Below are positions 25,958 through 34,559 of a DNA stretch of 44,459 nt, one piece after another. The DNA lies in assembly GCA_027313705.1 (NCBI GenBank), contig DAHVDE010000095.1:1-44459 (forward strand), read 5' to 3'. The position numbers and the translations under genes are program-made. The notes beneath the pieces are model-generated. The model was given only the letters and a program-made list of their open reading frames with translations. It made no database searches and was not told where the DNA came from. The first letter of the stretch is position 1. Each line of letters opens with the position of its first letter. Origin of the DNA: Actinomycetota bacterium. GTDB lineage: Bacteria; Actinomycetota; Actinomycetes; Streptosporangiales; Streptosporangiaceae.

Positions 25958-26467
25958 GTGGATGAAACTGAGCTAGAGCGGCAACGACAAGGAATCGAAG
26001 ACGCCTTTCGCGCGGGCTGGATTCCCCGTCCCATGCCTGAGGGCATACAGCGGACCCTGACCGCCGGCGCGTACGCACAGGCGCGCAGGGTCCTGGAGTC
26101 CGGCGGCCGGACAGGTCTTGACCCCATTACCATCGAGGCGGTGCGCGCCGGCGCCGTCCCTGGTGACCCCCTGCCACCACCGGAGCGAGCGCCTTTCATC
26201 CGCGGGGTGAGCGACGACGCCGACGTGATCATCACGGGCACCGGGCCTGCCCGGCGCGTGGCCATCCTCTTCTCGCATGACGACTTTCCCGGAATACGAT
26301 TCGGGCACCGATTCTCACCTCCCTCGGACAAGCACGCGCTCATCTGGCTCATGGAGGAAATCGAGACAGGGGGGTTGCACCGAATGATGCAGACCAGGCC
26401 ATCTGCCGACAAGAATGACATCGTCTGGACGTCATGGGGATATCAGCCCCATCAGGGTAAGCCTTAG
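25958..26467 (+). CDS. Hypothetical protein of 169 residues
   Basis: A 169-residue soluble protein. I do not recognise a family. The N-terminal 60 residues are helical and charged (VDETELERQRQGIEDAFRAG), and the middle contains DDADVIITGTGPARRVAILFSH. A C-terminal WTSWGYQPHQGKP tail follows. GTG 25958 was chosen because GGAAGGAG lies 9 nt upstream, just behind a strong stem-loop. There are no frameshifts, so it is probably a real gene despite being surrounded by remnants. Confidence 0.6.
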   Translation: MDETELERQRQGIEDAFRAGWIPRPMPEGIQRTLTAGAYAQARRVLESGGRTGLDPITIEAVRAGAVPGDPLPPPERAPFIRGVSDDADVIITGTGPARRVAILFSHDDFPGIRFGHRFSPPSDKHALIWLMEEIETGGLHRMMQTRPSADKNDIVWTSWGYQPHQGKP

Positions 26468-26610
26468 CAGGGCAGCATCAGTTTGTAACCCCGCTTGCGT
26501 CGTCGCTGGTAGCGGCATCGGCGGGCGGTGACCTGGTGCCTGCGGCGCCAGGCTGACCAGCGCAGGTAGTACGCGGGCGGGTGGGCCGGGCGGCACAGGG
26601 CCGTGTGAAT
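26464..26610 (-). mobile_element. Probable transposase C-terminal remnant
   Basis: The minus strand reads YYLRWSAWRRRHQVTARRC, then YQRRRKRGYKL and a stop. Such Trp/Arg-rich tails close several actinobacterial transposase-like proteins. Only about 45 residues are left and the family is uncertain. Confidence 0.35.
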
Positions 26611-26971
26611 GCTCCCTGCAAGAAAAGGGTGGTGGCTGGCCGATGCCCCCGAGCTGCCCGGTGAGATCAAGGACCGCCTGGACCAGGAGCCGGACGCCCG
26701 GGTCAGCGCCGTCACCATCTGGGAGATCGCCATCAAGCAAGCGCTCGGCAAGATCACCGCCCCGGCCGACCTTCCGGAGCGCGTGCGCGACAGCGGCTTC
26801 CGGAAGCTCCCGATCAGCTTCACGCACGCCATAGCCGCAGCGCGCCTGCCGCTGCTGGACAGGGATCCTTTCGACCGGATGCTGGTGGCCCAGGCCCGCT
26901 GCGAAGGCCTGACCCTGGTCACCACGGACCAGCACTGCCAGCAATACGACGTAGCCACCCTGCCGTTCTGA
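26609..26971 (+). pseudogene. 5'-truncated PIN-domain (VapC-like) toxin
   Basis: The 120-residue frame matches PIN-domain toxins from LADAPELPGEIKDRL through VSAVTIWEIAIKQALGKI and LPLLDRDPFDRMLVAQA to LVTTDQH. The first element, which should read like LLDTHVLLW and supply the first catalytic Asp, is replaced by LPARKGW. The break lies near 26630. Without that Asp the ribonuclease should be inactive. No VapB precedes it, and the sequence just upstream is a transposase remnant, so the truncation was probably caused by an insertion or deletion. Confidence 0.7.
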
Positions 26972-27002
26972 AACGCCGACCAGAACCGCGCTATCTGGGC
27001 CA

Positions 27003-27539
27003 ATGGCCGCGCAGGCAATTCGCCTCGCTGAAGTGGTCTTTCCGCCCGAGGACCTTACAGCACTGCTTGACCTGGGACGGTTCCTGGAGATGCACGCCGA
27101 GCCAGCGCTGCTGCTCGGCCCCGACGGCGAGCAGGTACCGCTTCCGGACGAAGTCCACGAGGTCCTGGTCAAGGTTGTCGGGGCCATGCGGGAGGGGAAG
27201 GTCATCACCGTCGTCCCGCGGACCCAGCGGCTCACCACGCAGGAGGCCGCCGACTTCCTCGGCGTCAGCCGTCCCACCCTGGTGAAACTGCTGGAGCAGG
27301 GCAAGATCCCCTATCAACAGCCCGGACGGCACCGGCGGATCCTGTTCGCCGACCTGCTCGCCTACGCCGACCGTCAGTGCGAGCAGCGCCCCGGCGGCAC
27401 CAAGCCCGCCAGCGTCAACGCGCCTATCTACATGGCATTGCGTTCACGCCGCCCTCAATTTGGGATTCGTTCGGCCAGGCCATATCCTCCGGGCTGGCGG
27501 GCTCAAGCGGCCGCAGGTCGATTTCCGCTCGCCACTTGA
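27003..27539 (+). CDS. Excisionase-type HTH antitoxin, C-terminus replaced
   Basis: The N-terminal 130 residues match HTH antitoxins of the excisionase/MerR-like type: a helical dimerisation region, then QRLTTQEAADFLGVSRPTLVKLLEQGKIPY and PGRHRRILFADLLAYADRQ. In this family a PIN toxin normally follows directly. Here the sequence after about 27400 (GGTKPASVNAP onward) is not family-like and no downstream toxin exists; pheT ends convergently at 27587. The truncated PIN gene upstream is in the wrong order to be its partner, so this is an orphan, possibly still DNA-binding. Confidence 0.65.
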   Translation: MAAQAIRLAEVVFPPEDLTALLDLGRFLEMHAEPALLLGPDGEQVPLPDEVHEVLVKVVGAMREGKVITVVPRTQRLTTQEAADFLGVSRPTLVKLLEQGKIPYQQPGRHRRILFADLLAYADRQCEQRPGGTKPASVNAPIYMALRSRRPQFGIRSARPYPPGWRAQAAAGRFPLAT

Positions 27540-27586
27540 TCGTGGGCGCTGGCAGGCGGGCGGCAGCCGGCCGGTGCCACGGGTGG

Positions 27587-29695
27587 TCAAGCCCGGAGGC
27601 GCGCGTCCGCCTGGCTCCTCAGCGCCGCCAGGACGCGCTCGCGGCTGCTGGCGATCAACTCGGCGCTCATCGTGGCTTCCTTGGGCCGGAGCGTTACCCG
27701 CATAGTGAGACTGCGGTACCCCTCAGGTACCCATGAGCCACGGAACTCGCCGCGAAAGTCAACCCTATGCACGAGCGAGTCGGCCTGCCTCGCGACCTCG
27801 GAAACATGGCTCCACGGCACCTGATCGGCTACGACGACGGACAGGTCAAAGTCCGCCTCGGGCAGTTCGGGCAGCGACTCGAAGGCGTTGTCCCGCGACG
27901 TTCGGACCAACACCTGCCCAAGGTCAAGCTCGAAGCAGGCAATCCTGCCAGCGTCCAGCCCGGACAGCCGCTCGCATCGCCTTGTCAGAAGCCCCAGCGT
28001 TCCGATGGCCTTGCCATCAACAGTTATGGCCGCCCGGGCCGACGGGTCAGCCCACTTGGCGGCGCCGTTGTCCACTGTGTCCGCCGACGTATAGGAGGCG
28101 AATCCAAACGTGGCGAGCTGGCCGTCCCTGCTCAGCATCTCCAGGATGCCCTTGGCCTTACGGAACCCTCGCTCGCCATCATTGTCGAGCAGCAGGCCGG
28201 CGAGCATGAGTGGCTGGACCGGCAATGCGTCGTGCCAGCCGCCCAACTCGGCGAGCGAGCCAGCCTCGAACACGGTACCGACCTCAAAGATGCCAAACCC
28301 CTCCGCCAGGTACCGAACGTTCTTCGCCGCCGCCTCGATGATGTTGGGCACGAGCGAAGGCCGCAAAGAGTTCTGGTCTGGGGCGGGCGCGCCATCGAAC
28401 ATTACCGTCTTGGCCTTGTCCCAGCCGACGGCGGCGAGCATCTCATCACTGACCCAGGCATAGGTCACGACCTCGCGCAGTTGAGCCCGGAACGCAAGGA
28501 CTTCGCGCGCTGCCCGGTCTGCTTGCCGAGCGGCCAGCGGACCGGCCGACCGCAACATGACGGCCAGCCGCGCCGTTGGCAGGTTCTCGTACCCGTGGAA
28601 CCGGGCGACCTCCTCGACGATGTCCTCAGGCAGGCTGATGTCGCCCGTCGATCGCCACGAGGGTGCACGTAGACGGAGCATCCCGTCAGCTGACTGCACC
28701 TCGAATCCAAGCGCGGCCAGCGTGCGGGTGATCTCTCCGGGCTCCAGGGCGGTGCCTATCCGCTTGGTCAGGAAATCCAGGCCCACCGTAATGCCGGCTT
28801 GCTCCGTCGGCTCGACCAGGACAGTCTGCCCGGCACTGAGCTTGAGATCCGGGGCAACCTGGTCGAGCAGGTAGAAGAACAGCCCCACGGCCGCGTCAGT
28901 GCGCTGAGTGTCGATTCCCTTCTCGTATCGAGCCGATGCCTCAGTGCGCAGTCCGAGCCGCTGCGCGGATAGCCGGACAACCTGGGCATGAAAAGAGGCA
29001 GCTTCCAGTATGAACCGGCTTGAACCAGGACCAACGGCCGACCAGTCGCCGCCCATAACGCCTGCCGCCGCGACAGGCGTGGCCGCATCGCGGATGACTG
29101 GCATTTGGGCCGTGACGTCCGCGGTCGAGCCATCCACCAGGCTCAGCTGAGACCTCTCGGTGGCCAGGCTGACTGACAGCGGCAGGCCTATCCGGTCAGC
29201 ATCGTAGACGTGAGTGGGCTGGCCAGTGGCGTACATTACGTAGTTGCTGAGGTCCACGAGCAGGTTCACTGATGCTTGCCCGATGCGCGCGAGACGGCTT
29301 CGCAGCCACGAGGGCGCCACTGCCGTTCCCTGGACGCCATCGAATGCGATCGCAGTAAACCGCTGGCATACTTGGCCATCGATCTCGCCGATAAGGCGCG
29401 GCCCCGGCGAAGGTGGCGCCAGCGTCACCGACGGCAAGGCCCGCAACGGCACACTGTAGATCGCCGCCAACTCGCGGGCAATGCCGTAATGCCCCCACAG
29501 GTCCGGCCGGTTCGTCAGGGACTTATTGTCCACTTCCAGTACCGCATCGCCGAAGCCAGGCACCTCGCCCGCACCGGGGTAGGTAACCCCTTCGACTTCG
29601 ACGGTCTTCATGGTAAGTTCGCGGGCCAATTCCTCAGGAGCGAGCCCGGTGGGCAAATCCAGGTAGTCGCTAACCCATTCTAGTGAGATCTTCAC
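27587..29695 (-). CDS. pheT: PheT-like subunit lacking the OB/tRNA-binding insert
   Basis: A 702-residue homologue of the phenylalanyl-tRNA synthetase beta chain, compared with about 780-850 residues usually. It begins MKISLEWVSDYLDLPTGL as normal, but jumps from VEVEGV to LEVDNKSLTNRPDLWGHYG near residue 55, so the OB-fold tRNA-binding (B2/EMAP-like) insert of about 100 residues is absent. The B3/B4 editing-type region (LVDLSNYVMYATGQPTHVYD, AGVMGG, LGLRTEASARYEKG), the B5 and central catalytic-like domains, and a C-terminal FDX-ACB anticodon-binding domain (LPEADFDLSVVV onward) are present. GTG 29695 follows an AGGAGG that overlaps the pheS stop. It is presumably a second, specialised PheRS copy; the housekeeping one should lie elsewhere. 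Confidence 0.85.
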   Translation of the reverse strand: MKISLEWVSDYLDLPTGLAPEELARELTMKTVEVEGVTYPGAGEVPGFGDAVLEVDNKSLTNRPDLWGHYGIARELAAIYSVPLRALPSVTLAPPSPGPRLIGEIDGQVCQRFTAIAFDGVQGTAVAPSWLRSRLARIGQASVNLLVDLSNYVMYATGQPTHVYDADRIGLPLSVSLATERSQLSLVDGSTADVTAQMPVIRDAATPVAAAGVMGGDWSAVGPGSSRFILEAASFHAQVVRLSAQRLGLRTEASARYEKGIDTQRTDAAVGLFFYLLDQVAPDLKLSAGQTVLVEPTEQAGITVGLDFLTKRIGTALEPGEITRTLAALGFEVQSADGMLRLRAPSWRSTGDISLPEDIVEEVARFHGYENLPTARLAVMLRSAGPLAARQADRAAREVLAFRAQLREVVTYAWVSDEMLAAVGWDKAKTVMFDGAPAPDQNSLRPSLVPNIIEAAAKNVRYLAEGFGIFEVGTVFEAGSLAELGGWHDALPVQPLMLAGLLLDNDGERGFRKAKGILEMLSRDGQLATFGFASYTSADTVDNGAAKWADPSARAAITVDGKAIGTLGLLTRRCERLSGLDAGRIACFELDLGQVLVRTSRDNAFESLPELPEADFDLSVVVADQVPWSHVSEVARQADSLVHRVDFRGEFRGSWVPEGYRSLTMRVTLRPKEATMSAELIASSRERVLAALRSQADARLRA

Positions 29696-29704
29696 GGCAG
29701 CCTC

Positions 29705-30769
29705 CTAATGGAACTGGCTCAGAAAGCGCATGTCGGAGCTATGCATAAGGCGGACATCATTGATCCCGTACCGCATCATTACCAGCCGGTCGAGGCCGAC
29801 GTTTACGTAGAAGCCAGTCCACTCAGCAGGATTCAGGCCGCCGGCGCGCAGAACGTTCGGATGCGGGCTGCCGCCGGGCATGATTTCCAGCCAGCCCACG
29901 CCATGACAGGTCCGGCAGCCCGAGCCGCCGCACACCTGGCACTCCATGTCGATTTCGAAGCCAGGCTCAACAAACGGGAAGAAACCTGTGCGCATCCGAG
30001 TCCGCACTGGGTGCCCGAATACCGTATCGAGGATCGTGCTGACCAGAAATTTTCCCGCCGTAAGCGGTACGTCCCGATCCACGATGAGAACCTCATACTG
30101 AAAGAATGCGCGCTCATGCCTGGCGTCCGTAGTCTCGTTGCGGTACACGCGACCGGGATACACGAACCTTAGCGGTGGCTTATGACTCAGCATGTAACGC
30201 ACGCTCGCACCAGTCAGATGTGGACGCAAACACAGCCGGTCCGCACCCCGGTGACCACGGGATTCACATAGCCAGAAGGTGTCCATGCTCTCCCGTGCCG
30301 GGTGATCGGGGGGGAAGTTCAGGTAGTCGAACTCAAACAATTCTGAACTGATCTCCGGTCCGGAATATACCTCAAAATTAAGAGCGGTAAACGCGTCGTT
30401 CAGGTCATACATCATCTGCACCGTTGGATGCAGGCCGCCATTCCCCGGAACGATTCCTGGTAGCGAAGCGTCCACTGGCATGGGCCAAGCTGGCTCGCTA
30501 TCCAACAGTTCCTGTTCCTGCTGGGCCAAGGCCTCGGTAATGTCACGCTGCGCTTCCGTGACCGCGGTCCCGACGGCCTTGCGGTCTTGCTCGGCCAACT
30601 GGCCGATGGTCCGCCGGATCGCGGAGAGCGTCCCGGACCGGCCAAGCACCTGGCGCCGAACCGCATCAAGTTCGGCGATCGTGGCTGCGCGGCGCACAGC
30701 ATCTGTAGCGGACAGATGAATAGCTGCCACATGCGTCAGGGCGACGGGGTCGGCAGACGATTTCGCCAT
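29705..30769 (-). CDS. pheS: PheS-like subunit with Cys4 insert and altered pocket
   Basis: A 354-residue homologue of the phenylalanyl-tRNA synthetase alpha chain, with an N-terminal coiled coil (about 20-90) and a class II catalytic core. Motif 2 reads YRNETTDARHERAFFQYE, where most PheS have F-H-Q-x-E. The amino-acid pocket segment usually RTHTSPVQ reads RPHLTGAS. The motif 3 region usually GFAFGMGMER reads GFYVNVGLDR, putting Tyr where Ala governs side-chain size. A CQVCGGSGCRTC insert (Cys277, 280, 285, 288) precedes GWLEIMPGG and could bind zinc. The motif 3 Arg is kept, so adenylation is plausible, but not necessarily of Phe. It is 9 nt upstream of pheT in an operon. Confidence 0.8.
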   Translation of the reverse strand: MAKSSADPVALTHVAAIHLSATDAVRRAATIAELDAVRRQVLGRSGTLSAIRRTIGQLAEQDRKAVGTAVTEAQRDITEALAQQEQELLDSEPAWPMPVDASLPGIVPGNGGLHPTVQMMYDLNDAFTALNFEVYSGPEISSELFEFDYLNFPPDHPARESMDTFWLCESRGHRGADRLCLRPHLTGASVRYMLSHKPPLRFVYPGRVYRNETTDARHERAFFQYEVLIVDRDVPLTAGKFLVSTILDTVFGHPVRTRMRTGFFPFVEPGFEIDMECQVCGGSGCRTCHGVGWLEIMPGGSPHPNVLRAGGLNPAEWTGFYVNVGLDRLVMMRYGINDVRLMHSSDMRFLSQFH

Positions 30770-31353
30770 CGAGTCCTCTATCTCTGGTGCACGAATGGAT
30801 CGTTGCTTTAAGGCGCGAGCTTTGGAAATACCCCAGCGGCCACGTCACCAGTCTTGCTGGCGTTCGGCGGAAGCCGAAACCATCGGCCCTAGTCCCTGCC
30901 ATACGGCCCAAGGGCCGGAGCGGTCCCCCGCCTATGTCCGAGGTGGGTACCCGAAACGCTCAGCCACAGGTGAGCGGGCGTTCCCGATGATGCCAGCCCC
31001 AGCCATACCGGGGGCAAGTAAATCGGCATCGATGTCCCATGGCTCAAAGCGTACAACAGCATCCCCGCCAGCGAAGGAGCATGGAATGCCTTCTGGCCCG
31101 CCCGGCACGCCCTCCGGCCGGCCCGGAGTGCAGCTCAACTGGATCGGGGTGGGCACCTGGAGCAGGCGGCGGGTGGCTCCGCAGCTGGAGACACCGAATG
31201 ACCGCGATTCAGAGGCCACCGTACGCAGGCTCCCACGACCGGGCACGAGACTCGTGGCTGCTCGTCGCCCGGTTCCCCCCGGTCCCCGGCCGCATCGCCG
31301 ATTTCCAGAACTGCTATCCCCGAAGCCCGGAACCCCACGACCTAGCGATCCTA
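30770..31353. other. Stretch without recognised gene upstream of pheS
   Basis: About 580 nt. Long frames exist on both strands but have biased, Pro/Arg-rich translations and no family resemblance. The pheS ribosome site (AGAGGA) lies at its left end. The pheS promoter must be here, but I cannot point to it with confidence. Confidence 0.3.
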
Positions 31354-31396
31354 ACCGGAAAATCACCTGCCTCAGCTGTGGCGCGGCAGCATTCGG
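31354..31396 (+). repeat. 43-nt repeat, copy 1
   Basis: This segment matches the reverse complement of 37261-37303 at about 38 of 43 positions. It starts ACCGGAAAA and contains the shared blocks CTGCCTCAGCTG and GGCGCGGCAGCAT. It lies just beyond the 3' end of the IS110-type transposase remnant. Confidence 0.75.
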
Positions 31397-31429
31397 CGGA
31401 GCGCAGCGGAGCCGGATTTCGGGCCACCG

Positions 31430-32754
31430 TCAGGCGGCCGGGGCGAGGGTGACGGCGTATCCGAGGGCTTCGAGCTGGCGGACGTGGCCGCGGGCTTGAC
31501 GGTCGGCGTCGGTGCGGCTGGCGTGGTAGCCGGAGCCGAGGTCGGTGAACCTGGCGGTCCGGCTGGCGAGCAGGTGCCAGATGATGACCAGGATCGAGCG
31601 GGCGACGGCGACGAGGGCCTTGAGCTTGCCGCGGCGGCGGACGAGGCGGCGGTAGCGCTCGCCCGGGAAGGTGTCGGTGCGGCTGGCCGCGGCGGCGGCC
31701 TCGCCGAGGATGGCCCGCAGGTAGGGGTTGCCCTTCCCGGTGGCCCCAGTCCGGTTCCTAGCCCCGGACTGGATAGTCCGGGGGCTCAGCTTCGCCCGGG
31801 AGACCAGGTGCCCGGGGCGGGGAAGCGGGTCATGTCCAGGCCGATCTCGGCGATGATGACCTGGGCGGCGTTGCGGCTGATCCCGGGGATCTCATCGAGC
31901 CGGTCCAGGGCCGGCAGCACCGGAGCGCCCGGCCCGGTCCCGGCGTCCGGGCCGGTGGTGCCGTCGGCGTCCACGCCCCGGGCAGCGGGGATCGCGGCTA
32001 TCAGCTCCTCGATCCGGGCCGTGAGCCGCTCGATCTGGGCGGTCAGGGCGTCGATCTGGTCCAGCAGCATCCGGGCCAGCTCGCCGTGGTGGTCATCGGA
32101 CGTGCCGGTGAGCGCCTCGGCCAGCGCGGCGCGCTTGCCCCGCATCCGGGTCCCGCTGCCCGGCGATCAGCGCCTCGATCATGTCCCGCGCCGACAAGGT
32201 GGTCAGCCTGCTGGCCACCTTGTCGGCACCTTGATCTGGGCATCCTCCAGCAGCTTCTCCATCCGCTGCCAGTACCTCGTGCGATCTCGGGTCAGGTCCG
32301 CGCGCAGCCGGGCATAATCCCGCAGGTTACGGATCTCGGCCGGCGGCACGAACGACGGCCGCAGCATGCCCCGCTCGGTCAGCTTCGCCAGCCACACCGC
32401 GTCCAGCTTGTCCGTCTTCGGCCTTCCGGGGGCAGCCTTCACATCACGGGCGTTCACCAGCTGCACGTCCAGGCCGGCGGCTTCCAGCAGGTAGAACCAG
32501 ATCCGCCGGTAGTCCGACGTTGCCTCCAGGGTGACCTTCTCCACCCGCTAGGCCGCCAGCTGCCCGGCCAGCTCCAGGACCGCGTTCGCGGCCGCGTCCA
32601 CCGGCCACACCCTCGTCCGCCGCTTCCCGGGCCGGTCCGGGTGCGGCACCCGCACGCACACCATCCCCGACGCCTTCGCGACATCGATCGCCGCTACCCG
32701 CTCCAGGATCTGCTCGTGCTCCTCGTCCTCGATCTCCTGCGGTTCCGGGATCAC
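31430..32754 (-). pseudogene. IS110-family transposase, multiply broken
   Basis: A complete-length but decayed IS110 (DEDD, bridge-RNA type) transposase. The N-terminal RuvC-like part begins at GTG 32754 behind AGGAGG and has IDVAKASGMVC, VTLEATSDYRRIWFYL and GRPKTDKLDAVWLA, which carry the acidic residues. A TAG interrupts it near 32548 (LAA-stop-RVEK). Frameshifts follow near 32230, 32160 and 31810. The C-terminal transposase_20 part (DRLDEIPGISRNAAQVI, then GATGKGNPYLRAILGEAAA) and the final LEALGYAVTLAPAA remain. With at least four lesions it cannot be active without suppression. The leader at 32755-33035 could have encoded the bridge RNA. Confidence 0.8.
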
Positions 32755-33035
32755 CGCCGCCTCCTCATGTCGTCCAGCCAGGTGACGGGATGCCCGGGGG
32801 CCATAGCGAAACCGAGAATCTAACCGGCGTGCTCGAAGCAACAGTGCGCGACACATCAGGCCAGGCCCCGGCGCCAGACTAATGCGCGGGCTCACATCCC
32901 AAGGAGCGACCGGGCCCGGCGGGCAACCCACGCCGATTTTCACGCCGGCGCGGCGTCCCCCGCAGGGACACGGAGACTAATGGGCACATGAACAAGCGAC
33001 CTGGTCGCTAGATTCTGGACGCTTGTGTCAAGTTT

Positions 33036-33640
33036 TCACGCGGCTTTGGTGAGCCGTGCGCGTGTGATGTAGTCATCGACGTACTGGTCGATGGCGCGGA
33101 GCGCGGCTCTGAGCGGGGCCGGTGCCTGGGGCTGGTCGGCGGCGAGGAGCGGGCGCAGGAGCCGGTTGTGCAGCTTGGTGTAGAAGACGGCGACCTTGAT
33201 CCCGTCGGGGGTCAGGACGTAGCGGTTGGTCCGCTCGATCCGGGTGATGATCCCGGTCAGGCGGAGCCGCCGCAGGTCATAGGTGGCCGGCCCGGGGGTG
33301 CAGGGGGCGTGCAGCAGTCCGGTCATCAAGGCGCGGAGGCTCTTGCTGGTGATGCCGGTCGCGGCGAGCAGGGTGGTGGTGAGGGCGCCGGCCAGGGCCA
33401 TGACCTGGGGATCGCCGAACCGCAGGGCCGGGGTCCTCCGCCCGTCCGCGTCAGCGGTCGGGTGCGCGATCCGCTCAAAGGCTGGGCTCGCGAGGACTGT
33501 GGCCTGGCTGGCGCGCTCGGCTTCCGGTATATCCCAGCCCGCATGCGCGGGCCGGCCAGATCGCGGCGGGCCAGGGTCGCTTGCGGCTGGTGAGGACTCG
33601 GCAGGGGTCGGGCCGCGGCGCCCGCGAGCTCGATATCACC
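33036..33640 (-). pseudogene. C-terminal fragment of a conserved actinobacterial protein
   Basis: The minus strand encodes FERIAHPTADADGRRTPALR, FGDPQVMALAGAL, YDLRRLRLTGIITRIERTNRYVLTPDG and a final RAIDQYVDDYITRAR. This is the winged-helix-like C-terminus of a longer (about 400-500 residue) protein common in actinobacteria, often found near mobile elements. The frame is open upstream only to about 33640 and has no plausible start, so the N-terminal two thirds are missing. The sub-frame starting at 33401 (121 residues) is what a gene caller would report. Confidence 0.55.
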
Positions 33641-33657
33641 CCGTCCACCCTGCCGCG

Positions 33658-33870
33658 ATGGCGGGCGATCTCGCGCACATGACCATCCGCGAGGCGGTGC
33701 TGACTGTGCTGACAGAGGCCAGACCACGACCGATACGCCTGCGCGACCTGGACCGCATTCTGGAAGAGCGGGGAAAGAAAGTTCAGGGCGGCGTCTCGGT
33801 CGACCTGACAAGCCTGAAGCAGGCAGGTGCAGTGACCAACCCGAGCTGGGGCTACTGGACCGTGCCCTGA
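33658..33870 (+). CDS. Small winged-helix-like protein
   Basis: A 70-residue protein that reads like a compact winged helix: MTIREAVLTVLTEARPRPIR, then LRDLDRILEERGKKVQGGVS and DLTSLKQAGAVTN with a closing WGYWTV. I do not know the family. ATG 33658 or ATG 33679 may be the start. It could be a small DNA-binding regulator from the decayed island. Confidence 0.45.
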   Translation: MAGDLAHMTIREAVLTVLTEARPRPIRLRDLDRILEERGKKVQGGVSVDLTSLKQAGAVTNPSWGYWTVP

Positions 33871-34057
33871 CCAGGACATGCCGAACCGAGACGCGAAAGC
33901 TGGCGGCACGCGAAAGCCGGCCTCGCCTGGGTGCAGCCGGCGCCAACGGTGACCGGAACGCCAGCCGCCTTTGCGCCCGCCCGGAATTTCTGTCTGTTTC
34001 TCCCGAGTCTTGAAGTGGCAGGAGCAGCTAGCTGGTGGGCCGCGCGTGCAGCTGGAC

Positions 34058-34081
34058 TTCAGATCGTGATCTGAATAGACT
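34058..34081 (+). promoter_or_regulatory. Palindromic operator and -10 box of the toxin-antitoxin operon
   Basis: TTCAGATC-GT-GATCTGAA (34058-34075) is a perfect dyad with 8-bp arms. It is followed at once by TAGACT (34076-34081), a good actinobacterial -10 box, with the antitoxin GTG 8 nt later. This is what an autoregulated, leaderless toxin-antitoxin promoter should look like. Confidence 0.7.
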
Positions 34082-34088
34082 GCGGGTT

Positions 34089-34559
34089 GTGGTTGCCGAG
34101 CCTGCTGACGCCGTGACGTTCTCGGACCTGTCCCGTAACCCCCGGGCGGTGGCCGAGCGTGCCCGGCGGCTGGGACGGCTGCGGGTGACGCATCGTGATG
34201 CGGATGATTTCTACCTGACCGCCGCCGAGCTTGAGGAGGAGCGGGACGAGAACCTGGTGACTGCCTCGCGGATGTTCGCGGCGCTGTCTCGCAGTGCCAG
34301 CGGGACGCTGGCGGTCTCGGACGCGGTCTCGGAGGTGTTCCCGTGGGTCAGGCATCTGTCCGGCGGCGAGCGGGCCGAGTTCGCGGCCGAGCTGACCGGG
34401 GCCTTGTCTGACGCGGCCGAGTTCGGCATCGAAGTGACGGCGCGTGAGGTGATCGCTGGGTGGCGGGCGACCGCGCGGATCAAGGCGGACCCTGACCTGC
34501 ACGCCCGGGCTCTGGCGCCGACCGAGGGCGACTTCGGCCCGGCCGGGGCGTTCGCGTGA
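34089..34559 (+). CDS. Phd/YefM-like antitoxin
   Basis: A 156-residue antitoxin. The N-terminal part (DAVTFSDLSRNPRAVAERAR, VTHRDADDFYLT) matches prevent-host-death-type DNA-binding antitoxins, and the C-terminal 80 residues (SAVSEVFPWVRHLSGGERAEF-like) should hold the toxin-binding segment. GTG 34089 was chosen because it sits at the expected transcription start after the -10 box. The stop overlaps the toxin's GTG by 4 nt (34556-34559). The palindrome just upstream is the probable operator. Confidence 0.8.
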   Translation: MVAEPADAVTFSDLSRNPRAVAERARRLGRLRVTHRDADDFYLTAAELEEERDENLVTASRMFAALSRSASGTLAVSDAVSEVFPWVRHLSGGERAEFAAELTGALSDAAEFGIEVTAREVIAGWRATARIKADPDLHARALAPTEGDFGPAGAFA

